Shown piece after piece: positions 1 to 6,529 of a stretch of DNA of 37,183 nt. Position 1 is the stretch's first letter, and every line of letters begins with the position of its first letter. The notes below the pieces were generated by a model that did no database searches, had not been told where the DNA came from, and saw only the letters and a list, made by a program, of their open reading frames with translations. The DNA comes from Allomeiothermus sp035760705. GTDB taxonomy: Bacteria > Deinococcota > Deinococci > Deinococcales > Thermaceae. The DNA is taken from contig DASTSL010000094.1 in NCBI GenBank assembly GCA_035760705.1, positions 1 through 37,183 on the forward strand. The letters run 5' to 3'. The translations under genes and the position numbers were made by a program.

Positions 1-72
1 TTGGGATGGGTTACGTCTCTCATGCCGCAAGGATGCGAGATTTAGCTGAGGTTGGGATGATTGAAAGATGCC

Positions 73-124
73 GTTAGCAGTTAGCGGTTGGCTTTTAGCT
101 AAAGGCTAACCGCTAACTGCTAAC
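73..124. repeat. Long inverted repeat downstream of clpS
   Basis: Two perfect 17-base arms (73-89 and 108-124) flank an 18-base centre that is itself nearly self-complementary, so the whole can fold into one very long hairpin. It ends five bases before the clpS stop codon. It may act as a transcription terminator or mRNA 3' stabiliser for clpS, but there is no clear T-run. The repetitive TTAGCGGTTAGC-like wording suggests a dispersed intergenic repeat. The rest of 1-128 shows no gene. Confidence 0.7.
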
Positions 125-128
125 AGCT

Positions 129-431
129 TCATTCCGGCTCCATGATGCACTGAAGCGGGTGTCCCTCTTCCGCTGCGGCTTCCATCACCTGGTTGACCTT
201 GGTCTCGGCGATCTCGAAAGGGTAGACCCCGCAGACCCCTATTCCCTCGCGGTGCACCTGGAGCATGATGCGGGTGGCCTCGAGTTCGTTCTTTCTAAAA
301 AACCGCATCAGCACCTCGACCACGAAGTCCATCGGGGTGTAGTCGTCGTTCAGGAGCAGCACCTTGTACTGTGGGGGGGTACGGGTGCGGGGTTGGGTTT
401 TGGTCTTGGTGTCGCCCGCCGGGTTGCTCAC
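129..431 (-). CDS. clpS: ATP-dependent Clp protease adaptor ClpS
   Basis: ClpS binds the N-domain of ClpA or ClpC and delivers N-degron substrates to the Clp protease in the cytoplasm. The 100-residue protein has a flexible polar N-terminus (about residues 1-20) and then the ClpS core. The NDDYTPM segment (28-34) and the HREG segment (His60) form the N-degron binding pocket in the family. The length is normal. The start is GTG at 431. A TACACT box preceded by TG (extended -10) lies seven bases upstream, so the message may be leaderless; an overlapping AAGGAT could also serve as a weak ribosome site. An ATG at 433 is out of frame. It is the last of three minus-strand genes here (padR, 354-residue gene, clpS), separated from the previous one by about 80 bases. 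The product is certain; the start is likely. Confidence 0.95.
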   Translation of the reverse strand: MSNPAGDTKTKTQPRTRTPPQYKVLLLNDDYTPMDFVVEVLMRFFRKNELEATRIMLQVHREGIGVCGVYPFEIAETKVNQVMEAAAEEGHPLQCIMEPE

Positions 432-513
432 ATCCTTGAGTGTAGCAAGCCCCAGTGATTCGGGGTGATTGGTCGGGGGATTCGTGAATCTGCCCTACCG
501 ACCGTCGCGCTCC

Positions 514-1578
514 TTAGCGACAGCTTCCCGGAACCGCCTGACTGCGGGTTTTTGCAGGCATCACGACCTGATAGGCCAGCCCACCATCTTTCACCTCGCC
601 GGTAATCTTGACCAAAGCGACCCGCACGAGCCCGCCCCGCCCCTCAGCGATGGCGCTCGTGTCGCGGGTGAACTGTACCGTCGGGGCCATCAGACGCAGC
701 CGCACGCTTCCCGAGCCGTCTACCGGCCCGACCGTCAGCTGATCGTCGGGGGATCGGGCGCCCTTGGCCGGGGCCCGAGAGACCGCCGCGTAGATCGTGC
801 CGGGTTGGTCCCCGGTGATGATCTGGTGGAGGCAGCCGGGCGGGTTCGGGCTGAACTCGTGGGGGCGCAAGCCCCTCTGCGCCATCAAGGAGTTGGCGAG
901 CAGCGAGACGTATAGGCTGTAACCCAGCCGGTCTTCCGGGGTCGCTGGGGCACCCAAGCTTTGCAGGTCGAGCCTGGTTGCGCCCAGCTGCAGGCTCGGT
1001 TTTTCCCAGCCCTCGAGCCGTACACCCACCCCAGCGTGCTCGGCGAGCAGCACCAGCCTCACCAGATCTACAAAGCGTCGCCCGTCCCAGGGGCCGCCCT
1101 CGACGGTATTGACCGGAACCTCCAGGGTTTTTCCGTCGGCCACCAGGGTCAGCGTGTCGGGCCGGTAAGGACCTGATCGGGTTTGCAGCGGGGTGAGGTC
1201 TTTCGCCTCGACCCAGACCGAGGCGGGTTTGAGGTGGTTCCCCTGGCTGTAGGCCATGTGGATCTTGAAAACCTCGAGCGACACCTGGGCCTGCCCCGGT
1301 AAGATCACCAGCAACCCGGCCAGGGCTAGGACCGCGAGCAGGGAAGCCCGAGCCACCTTGGGGAACGCGTAGAGCCGCATCATGCCCTCCTGTACGATCT
1401 GAGGCTCCCCGATTTCCTCAAGCGCTTTTCGCTCCGCTTCCTCTTCGGGTAAACCCGCCACCTGAAGCTCTTGAATCCGTAGACGAAGGTTACCCTCGAG
1501 TTCAGCCCACACCTCTGCCCGCTTGCGGCCCCACAGCCCGCGCGTCGCCCCTCGCAGATACCGGTTTAGCTCGCTCAT
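514..1578 (-). CDS. Membrane-anchored protein with permease-prefix-type N-terminus, PadR partner
   Basis: A 354-residue protein of unknown function. The first ~65 residues form a helical domain (SELNRYLRGATRGL, then an acidic EEEAERKALEEIGEP segment) of the kind found at the N-terminus of proteins encoded next to PadR regulators (permease prefix domain). One transmembrane helix follows at about 75-94. The remaining ~255 residues are probably outside the membrane and show no motif I recognise; one Cys lies in GCLHQ and one near the C-terminus. Its ATG overlaps the padR stop as ATGA, so the two genes are translationally coupled. PadR probably controls this protein. The typical members carry DUF1700-like or permease tails; this tail is different, so no transport function is claimed. 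Confidence 0.75.
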   Translation of the reverse strand: MSELNRYLRGATRGLWGRKRAEVWAELEGNLRLRIQELQVAGLPEEEAERKALEEIGEPQIVQEGMMRLYAFPKVARASLLAVLALAGLLVILPGQAQVSLEVFKIHMAYSQGNHLKPASVWVEAKDLTPLQTRSGPYRPDTLTLVADGKTLEVPVNTVEGGPWDGRRFVDLVRLVLLAEHAGVGVRLEGWEKPSLQLGATRLDLQSLGAPATPEDRLGYSLYVSLLANSLMAQRGLRPHEFSPNPPGCLHQIITGDQPGTIYAAVSRAPAKGARSPDDQLTVGPVDGSGSVRLRLMAPTVQFTRDTSAIAEGRGGLVRVALVKITGEVKDGGLAYQVVMPAKTRSQAVPGSCR

Positions 1579-1913
1579 AACTCCCCCCAGATCGAGCGCA
1601 TCGCCCCGGTGAACCGCTCGAACTCCGCGCGCCGGGCCGCCAGCACCTTTTTGCCCTGCTCGGTGAGGCGGTAGTAGCGCACCGGGGCCCCCCCGCGCGG
1701 CGGGTACTTGAACTCGGCCTCGAGCAGCTTTCCTTCGGTCAGGCGGTGTAGGGCTGGGTAGAGCGAGCCCTCCTTGAACTCGAAGTAGCCGCCGGTGCGG
1801 TTCTGGGCTTCTTTGGCGATCTCCAGGCCGTACATCTCGCCGTTCTCGAGGATCGCCAGCAGGATCAGCTCGAGGTTCCCTCTGAGCAGGTTGGCTCGGG
1901 TGTCCCTATCCAT
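1575..1913 (-). CDS. PadR-family transcriptional regulator
   Basis: A 112-residue DNA-binding repressor. The sequence is a complete PadR winged helix: helices around residues 8-40, the recognition segment EGSLYPALHRLTEGKLL (about 48-64), the wing with PRGGAPVRYYRLTEQGK (72-88) and a C-terminal dimerisation helix. A longer in-frame reading back to 2168 exists but would run through the csoR gene, and the ATG at 1913 is preceded by a good GGAG ribosome site and a promoter, so this start is chosen. It is the first gene of a two-gene unit with the membrane-anchored protein (ATGA overlap). An inverted repeat over its -10 box indicates autoregulation. The effector is unknown. Confidence 0.93.
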   Translation of the reverse strand: MDRDTRANLLRGNLELILLAILENGEMYGLEIAKEAQNRTGGYFEFKEGSLYPALHRLTEGKLLEAEFKYPPRGGAPVRYYRLTEQGKKVLAARRAEFERFTGAMRSIWGEL

Positions 1914-1932
1914 TCTCACTCCGTAGAAATTC

Positions 1933-1970
1933 GATATAGCTAATCTATATCTCTCATCATTGTTTGTCAA
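1933..1970 (-). promoter_or_regulatory. padR promoter with overlapping operator
   Basis: On the minus strand a TTGACA box (1965-1970) is followed after 17 bases by TAGATT (1942-1947). A perfect inverted repeat, GATATAG-N5-CTATATC (1933-1951), covers the -10 box. This is the usual geometry for PadR autorepression. No other gene shares the control region: csoR, upstream, reads the same way and ends before it. Confidence 0.75.
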
Positions 1971-1974
1971 GAAA

Positions 1975-1996
1975 ACCCTGAGGTTGCCCCCAGGGT
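1975..1996 (-). terminator. Weak terminator after the CsoR-like gene
   Basis: Read on the minus strand, ACCCTG and CAGGGT (six-base arms, ten-base loop) are followed by TTTTC. It lies six bases past the stop of the CsoR-like gene and just before the padR promoter, which fits a modest intrinsic terminator. Confidence 0.5.
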
Positions 1997-2002
1997 AAAG
2001 GT

Positions 2003-2278
2003 TTAGCCGGCGAACTTGCGCAGCAGCACCGCGATCTGTTCGGGTTTTTTGGCGTCGCCACGGGCGATGTCGGTGGCGCAGAGGGTGAGGAACTCCCGGA
2101 GTATGGTGTTGGAGGCCGCCTCCATGGCCTTCTTGGTCGCGCTCATCTGGGTCAGCACTTCCTCGCAAGGGCGTCCGGCTTCGATCATCTTCTGCAAACC
2201 CCGCACTTGACCCTCGATCCGGCGCAGGCGCTTCAGGATGCTCTCCAGGTTCTCCTCGCTGAGATCCGTGGTGTTCAT
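2003..2278 (-). CDS. CsoR/RcnR/CstR-family sensor repressor with Cys-Phe-Cys site
   Basis: A 91-residue all-helical repressor of the DUF156 family (MNTTDLSEEN..., RLRRIEGQVRGLQKMI at 18-32). Copper-sensing CsoR proteins use Cys, His and Cys (or His) as ligands. Here Cys38 (GRPCEE) and Cys67 (LTLCAT) are present, but the place of the His, four residues before the second Cys, is Phe63. Loss of that His with two conserved Cys is the pattern of CstR, which senses persulfides by linking the two Cys. This points to reactive sulfur rather than copper sensing, as an inference. No copper ATPase, rhodanese or sulfide oxidase gene lies beside it. The gene follows dnaX on the same strand after 28 bases; a TAGACT box eight bases before the ATG suggests its own leaderless start. 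Confidence 0.88.
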   Translation of the reverse strand: MNTTDLSEENLESILKRLRRIEGQVRGLQKMIEAGRPCEEVLTQMSATKKAMEAASNTILREFLTLCATDIARGDAKKPEQIAVLLRKFAG

Positions 2279-2306
2279 AGGGCTTCAGTCTAACCGGAAA
2301 CTCCGG

Positions 2307-4298
2307 CTATTCATCGCTGCTCTCGTCACTTTGCGTAGCCGCTCCCTCGACGCTGGCTTCCGGCTCGAGCGTCTTGGGAGCATCCCGGACGAGCTTGCGG
2401 ATACGCCCGCTAAAGGTGCGCAACAGCTTTTGAAAACGCGGGTCGTCCACCAGGTTTTGCGCGCGGCTGGGGGGGGCTTCGGCGGCCTCTTCGGAGATCT
2501 CGTCGTCCGGCCAGGGGGGCTCGTCGCCGGGGAGCGGGGGGCTCGGTGGGATTTGTAGGCTCGAGACCGCCGATTCTGCCGTCTTGGCCGCGATAGGTGC
2601 GGTGGGGGGCTCATCAAGAGGGGTAGCCCTGGGCTCTGCTATAGGGCTCGAGGGCGAGGCGGGCTGAACGCTTTGCTCTGGAGGGCTCGCAGCCGAAAGC
2701 GGAGCCGCCTGCGGCGGGCTGAACTGGGCCCCGGTCGACGGAGTCCCCGCGATAGCGGTGGAGGCGCTGGCTTCGCCGCGCAGCGGGGTCGAGCCATTCA
2801 CCCCACCCTCGCGCGGAGGAATTACACTTCGGGGTTCAACTTTTTTTTTCTCCCCTTGCAGCACCAGGCTCACCTCGAGGTCGCCCATCACCTCGCGCAC
2901 GGCGGCCTGGATGGCCTCGTGGCTTTTCTGGGCGCTCTGGTAGTGAAAACTGGCTTTCTCGGGGAACACCAGCACCAGCTTCTGGCCCTCGAGGTGCGGC
3001 GCGGCCTCGCGGAAAAAAGCCCGCTGGTTGATCTTGAGCGCTCCCAGCACGTTCCGCCAGGCCTGCACCAGGTCCACCACCATCTGCGGCGAAGGTTCGG
3101 GCTCTGGACTCTGGGTTGAGGGTTCGGGCAGTGTTTCTGGCAGTTTGCGTCTGGCGTCTGGCGCCCCGCGTCCCACCGGGTTGAAGTCCGGGACGCTGGG
3201 CTTGCTCGAGGTAACCGCCTGAGCGGTAGACGTGATGACCTGGGTGACCGGCTGAGCGCCAGGGGTCTGTCCATGGAGTGCCTGGAACGCCGCGAGGACG
3301 GCCAGCTCGAGCGCCAGCGCATCCGAGCGCTTGAGGAGGCGCTCGAGGCTCTCGTCCAGGGCGGTCATGGCCGCCACCAGCTTGTCCTCGGGGGAGTCCA
3401 GGCGCGGCCCGGTGCCCAGCCCCATCTTGGCGTAGAGCCCGGCCCGAAAAGCTTCCAATAGCCCCTGGGCCAGCGTCCGGGCGGCAAAGCCCTGGGTGTA
3501 GAGGTTCTGCGCGTCGGCCAGGGCTTGGCGGATCTGTCCGCGCTCGAGGGCCTCCGCCACAGCCCACAAAGCCTCCTGCGGGGGCAAGCCCAGGGCGGCT
3601 TCGGTCTGGGCCAGGGTGATGCTGCCCTCGAGCGTCAACAGCCGGTCCAGCAGGCTCTCCGCGTCACGCATGGCCCCATCGGCCATGCGGGCCACCAGTT
3701 GCAAGGCGGCGGGCTCGGCCTCGCGTCCCACGGTTTTGAGTATGCGCTCGAGCTTCTGCACGATCTGGGCCTCGGACAATCGCTTGAAGCGGAAGTGCTG
3801 AGTCCTCGAGAGGATCGTAGGGGGCATCCGTTCGGGCTCGGTGGTGGCGAAGATGAAGATGACGTGTTCGGGGGGCTCCTCGAGCGTCTTGAGCAGTGCG
3901 TTGAAGGCGCTCTTGGACATCATGTGGGCCTCGTCGAGGATCACCACTTTGCGGCTGCCCAACAGGGGGGCCAGCAGGATGCGTTCGCGCAGCTCGCGCA
4001 CGTCCTCGACCGAGTTGTTGGAGGCCGCGTCGATCTCGAGCACGTCCGGGTGGTTGCCTTCGCGCACCAGGCGGCAGCCCTCGCAGACCCCGCAGGGCTT
4101 GGGCTCACTGGTGCAGTTCACGGCCTGGGCGATAAGGCGGGCGCTGCTGGTCTTGCCCACCCCCCTCGGCCCGGAGAATAGATAAGCCTGGGCCAGCCGC
4201 CCCATCCGAATCGCGCCCAGGAGCACTTCCTTGACGTGCTCCTGGCCCACCATCTCGTCGAAGGTGGTGGGGCGGGCTTGGCGGTAGAGGGCGCTCAC
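2307..4298 (-). CDS. dnaX: DNA polymerase III subunit tau (gamma by slippage)
   Basis: The clamp-loader ATPase of the replisome. The 663-residue protein has Walker A GPRGVGKT (43-50), four zinc-binding Cys (62, 69, 72, 75), the DEAH Walker B box (122-125) and the SRT sensor-1 region (about 164-166). Domain III follows to about residue 360. A Pro/Ser/Ala-rich linker and a tau-type tail make up the C-terminal half. Codons 484-486 are three AAA in a run of nine A, the same kind of tract that yields the short gamma form in Thermus thermophilus. The start is GTG at 4298 with no ribosome site; TAAGCT lies seven bases upstream, which fits a leaderless message. The CsoR-like gene follows in the same direction. 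Confidence 0.97.
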   Translation of the reverse strand: MSALYRQARPTTFDEMVGQEHVKEVLLGAIRMGRLAQAYLFSGPRGVGKTSSARLIAQAVNCTSEPKPCGVCEGCRLVREGNHPDVLEIDAASNNSVEDVRELRERILLAPLLGSRKVVILDEAHMMSKSAFNALLKTLEEPPEHVIFIFATTEPERMPPTILSRTQHFRFKRLSEAQIVQKLERILKTVGREAEPAALQLVARMADGAMRDAESLLDRLLTLEGSITLAQTEAALGLPPQEALWAVAEALERGQIRQALADAQNLYTQGFAARTLAQGLLEAFRAGLYAKMGLGTGPRLDSPEDKLVAAMTALDESLERLLKRSDALALELAVLAAFQALHGQTPGAQPVTQVITSTAQAVTSSKPSVPDFNPVGRGAPDARRKLPETLPEPSTQSPEPEPSPQMVVDLVQAWRNVLGALKINQRAFFREAAPHLEGQKLVLVFPEKASFHYQSAQKSHEAIQAAVREVMGDLEVSLVLQGEKKKVEPRSVIPPREGGVNGSTPLRGEASASTAIAGTPSTGAQFSPPQAAPLSAASPPEQSVQPASPSSPIAEPRATPLDEPPTAPIAAKTAESAVSSLQIPPSPPLPGDEPPWPDDEISEEAAEAPPSRAQNLVDDPRFQKLLRTFSGRIRKLVRDAPKTLEPEASVEGAATQSDESSDE
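2836..2852 (-). other. dnaX A9 slippage site with immediate stop in -1 frame
   Basis: On the minus strand GAG is followed by nine A (2841-2849) and then GTTGA. In the normal frame this reads Glu-Lys-Lys-Lys-Val. Gaining one A in the mRNA, or a -1 ribosomal slip, gives Lys-Ser-stop (TGA at 2836-2838), making a gamma form of about 487 residues. Losing one A gives about six new residues (Leu-Asn-Pro-Glu-Val after Lys) and then TAA. Both altered frames therefore end at once. A purine-rich AAGGGGAG directly precedes the run. Transcriptional slippage is the known mechanism at the Thermus A9 site. Confidence 0.85.
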
Positions 4299-4368
4299 GG
4301 GTTATAGCTTAACGCCTAACGCCCAAGGCTGCGGGTCGCTACTCGCTTTTTGTCGAGTATGCAGATAT

Positions 4369-4415
4369 TTGGTATAACGTAAACCATAGGTTATACTACT
4401 ATATAAGTGTATAAC
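4369..4415 (+). promoter_or_regulatory. Toxin-antitoxin promoter with three operator half-sites
   Basis: TTGGTA (4369-4374) and TATACT (4392-4397) are 17 bases apart and form a promoter for the AbrB/PIN pair. A seven-base word occurs three times in alternating orientation: GTATAAC (4372-4378), GTTATAC (4390-4396) and GTATAAC (4409-4415), starting 18 and 19 bases apart. They cover the -35 box, the -10 box and the start region. This is the expected layout for autorepression by the AbrB-type antitoxin, alone or with its toxin. Confidence 0.7.
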
Positions 4416-4416
4416 C

Positions 4417-4677
4417 ATGACCAAAACCAAGCCTAAACCTAAGCTTCTGACCGTCGGCCCGAAAGGCCAAGTGGTGATCCCGGCGGAACTTCGCGAGGAA
4501 CTAGGGATCAAACCCGGCGATAAGGTACAGGCCGTGCGCGAAGGGAACTCGGTCAAGATCACCAGCCACCGCGCGGTGATCGAGGGCCAAATGGGGGCGT
4601 ATGCCCACATCCCGGTCTCTCTTTCCCAAGAACTGCACGACGAACGCCGGGAGGAAGCGGAGGCTAAAGGGTGGTAA
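4417..4677 (+). CDS. AbrB/SpoVT-type antitoxin
   Basis: An 86-residue antitoxin whose N-terminal half is a swapped-hairpin AbrB DNA-binding domain: TVGPKGQVVIPAELREELGIKPGDKV (about residues 12-37). The C-terminal 40 residues should wrap the toxin. It is followed by a PIN-domain toxin whose GTG start overlaps its end by seven bases, the usual arrangement for such pairs. The ATG at 4417 lies directly after the third operator half-site, and no strong ribosome site is seen, so the leader must be very short. Function is inferred from the domain and its partner. Confidence 0.9.
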   Translation: MTKTKPKPKLLTVGPKGQVVIPAELREELGIKPGDKVQAVREGNSVKITSHRAVIEGQMGAYAHIPVSLSQELHDERREEAEAKGW

Positions 4678-5051
4678 TTGACGCCTCGGCTCTGCTCGCC
4701 TTCTGGCAGAGAGAAGCTGGAGCGGAAGTAGTGGCTAAAGCCTTAGAGGAGGAAGCTTTTCTCTCCACCGTCACCTACACCGAGGTCGTGGGGAAGCTGG
4801 TCGGTGCGGGAGAGCCCGCGAATCAAGTAGAAGCGAAAATAGGGGCTCTAGCCTTACAGATCCTCGCTTTCGACGAGGAACAAGCGCAAATCGCGGCGTT
4901 CTTTTACGCTCGTCGGAAACCCTATAACTTGTCTTTTGGCGACTGTGCGGCCCTGGCCCTCGGAGAGCACCTCGATATGCCGGTGCTGACGGCAGAACAG
5001 CATTGGGCCAAGCTTCCCAACCTACGTGTAAAAATCAAGCTGATCCGCTAG
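4671..5051 (+). CDS. PIN-domain ribonuclease toxin (VapC-like)
   Basis: A 126-residue PIN nuclease, expected to cleave RNA with Mg2+ or Mn2+. The acidic centre is visible: Asp4 (VIDAS), Glu38 (YTEVV) and Asp91 (FGDCAAL). The fourth position, usually Asp in LTAD, is Glu109 (LTAEQ), a conservative change. The start is GTG at 4671, seven bases inside the antitoxin gene, with a GGAGG ribosome site about nine bases upstream. Its stop shares a CTAG (5048-5051) with the stop of the converging glycosylase gene. RNA target unknown. Confidence 0.9.
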   Translation: MVIDASALLAFWQREAGAEVVAKALEEEAFLSTVTYTEVVGKLVGAGEPANQVEAKIGALALQILAFDEEQAQIAAFFYARRKPYNLSFGDCAALALGEHLDMPVLTAEQHWAKLPNLRVKIKLIR

Positions 5052-5944
5052 TCCAGCACCCTTAAGTAGTGCGCCCAGTAGCCCTGCCAGTTCCCGTAAT
5101 GCCTGGCTTTCTCGCGCACCTCGCCCAGGGTGATGGGGCCGTAGACCTTTTGCGCCGCCTCGAGCACGCTCACCACGTAAGGGTTTTTAGCGTCTTCCAG
5201 GATGGCCCGCTCCATCCGGCCCAGCCCGCGCAACAGCACGAACGCCGCCGACCACTCCCCGATGCCTTTGATCTGGCGCAGCCACTTGAAAGCCTCGTCG
5301 TAGGGCGCGGTGCGGAGCCAGGTTTCGTTGGCGGTGGTGAAAGCCTGGGCCGCCGAGAGCAGGAACTCGTCCCGGCGGAAGCCCCCGGTGAGCCGGGCGA
5401 TTTCCCCGGCCTTGGCCCTGAGCAGATCGGCGGGCTGGAGGAAGGCCCGGAAGGTGCCGTAGGGGGTCTCGAGCACCCCACCAAAATGCTCGGTGAGCCG
5501 CCGTTTGTAGGTACGGGCCACCGGGCCAGAGGTGCGCTGGGTGAGGATGGCCCAGGCCGCGTTCTCCCAGGGGGTCAGGAACTTGACCTGGTGGTAGCCG
5601 TAAAGCCGCTCGATGACGTTCAGGAAGGGCGGGTCATCCTGCGCGAGCGCGTAGAAAAGGGAGAGGTCATCGTCCAGGCTCAGGTAGAACGAGATGCGCT
5701 CGAGCGCGGCTCCCTCGAGCTTCTTGCTAATCTCCCGATCCGCGAAAAGCTCGACCTCGAGCCTCGGTCGCTTCGGGGTTTCGCTGCTCGAGACCCGGAA
5801 AACGACGGTACTTCCATTGATCCGAACGGCCTTCGTGAGCGTTCGATGGGTAATCTCCTGGTCATCCTGGCTGGGTGAGAACCCGCTGATGAACCGCAAT
5901 GTCTTGGCCCAGTCGAAGGGGGCCTTGGGCTTCAAGATACGCAT
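5048..5944 (-). CDS. DNA-3-methyladenine glycosylase-like HhH-GPD protein (AlkA type)
   Basis: A 298-residue base-excision repair glycosylase. The N-terminal ~110 residues have no clear motif and may correspond to the AlkA-type beta domain. The core helical domain includes WENAAWAILTQRTS and the helix-hairpin-helix IKGIGEWSAAFVLLRGLG. The following LEDAKNPYVV places an Asp where the catalytic Asp of AlkA lies. A GTG at 5977 would add 11 residues, but the ATG at 5944 has an AAGGA ribosome site about 12 bases upstream and starts close to the family's usual N-terminus. It converges on the PIN toxin gene with a four-base overlap. The substrate (3-methyladenine or another damaged base) is inferred from family only. 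Confidence 0.83.
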   Translation of the reverse strand: MRILKPKAPFDWAKTLRFISGFSPSQDDQEITHRTLTKAVRINGSTVVFRVSSSETPKRPRLEVELFADREISKKLEGAALERISFYLSLDDDLSLFYALAQDDPPFLNVIERLYGYHQVKFLTPWENAAWAILTQRTSGPVARTYKRRLTEHFGGVLETPYGTFRAFLQPADLLRAKAGEIARLTGGFRRDEFLLSAAQAFTTANETWLRTAPYDEAFKWLRQIKGIGEWSAAFVLLRGLGRMERAILEDAKNPYVVSVLEAAQKVYGPITLGEVREKARHYGNWQGYWAHYLRVLD

Positions 5945-6040
5945 TAAGTGCCGGTTTCCTTCATCTGAGGCCCCCACGGGAGTAGGTTCGCGCTAAGACC
6001 CCAGAATGGGGATGGCTGAACTCGGCCACCCCTAGAGTAC

Positions 6041-6379
6041 TTAGCGGTAGTCGCCTTCGCCCTTGATTTTTCCGCGCTCGAGCCGACTGAAAAGCTTCTC
6101 GAGGTTAGAGCTGGCGACCTCCTCGAGGGTCAAATCCAGCTCGGTGGCGATCTGCGTCAGATACCACAGCACGTCGCCCAGCTCGCCCTTGAGCGCCTCG
6201 CGGTCTTCCGGGGAGATCTGCCCACCCTTGTCGCGGAAAATCTTCTTGACCTTCCCCGCTAGCTCCCCGGCCTCGTTCACCAGGCCCAGGGTGGGGTAGG
6301 TGATGGCGTGGTCGGTGTGGACGAGGTGCCAGGTTTTGCGCGATTCGCGCTGGTAATCGTTCAGGCTCTCGACCTTCAT
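6041..6379 (-). CDS. MazG-like nucleotide pyrophosphohydrolase
   Basis: A 112-residue all-alpha NTP pyrophosphohydrolase of the MazG type, likely removing non-canonical or excess NTPs. The metal-binding pattern is present: EAGELAGKVKK and, after a short loop, GELGDVLWYL. The family's single-domain form is about this long. A reading from 6409 adds ten residues, but the ATG at 6379 is preceded by TAGAAT and then seven bases, a leaderless-type start, and the product then begins MKVESLNDYQ like its relatives. A 120-base gap with a strong palindrome separates it from the nitroreductase gene. Confidence 0.88.
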   Translation of the reverse strand: MKVESLNDYQRESRKTWHLVHTDHAITYPTLGLVNEAGELAGKVKKIFRDKGGQISPEDREALKGELGDVLWYLTQIATELDLTLEEVASSNLEKLFSRLERGKIKGEGDYR

Positions 6380-6418
6380 AGGCGACATTCTACGTTCCGA
6401 CCCGGTCAAATCACTGTA

Positions 6419-6440
6419 GGGGCGTACCGCGGTACGCCCC
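6419..6440. repeat. Perfect 22-base palindrome
   Basis: GGGGCGTACC, GC, then GGTACGCCCC: a perfect palindrome between the nitroreductase and MazG-like genes. It could form a cruciform or an RNA hairpin, or be a protein-binding site or dispersed repeat. No T-run follows on either strand, so it is not a standard terminator. The rest of 6441-6529 shows nothing else. Confidence 0.7.
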
Positions 6441-6529
6441 GGCTCATACCCGCGGGGTTCACGTCCGGCTGATGCTGTCCCAGGGGAGGTTCTCAGGGTT
6501 GCCCCAGGCGCAAGGGAGTTTCGCTGGAA

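Noticed and set aside
435..441. CTTGAGT next to the clpS start as an HspR box
   Set aside because: The first half is identical to that at dnaK, but the second half (TRTCAAG seven bases later) is absent; the match comes from the TACACT -10 box.
2836..3567. 243-codon open frame overlapping dnaX on the same strand
   Set aside because: Not an independent gene. Only its final codons matter: they are the -1 frame that ends the gamma form.
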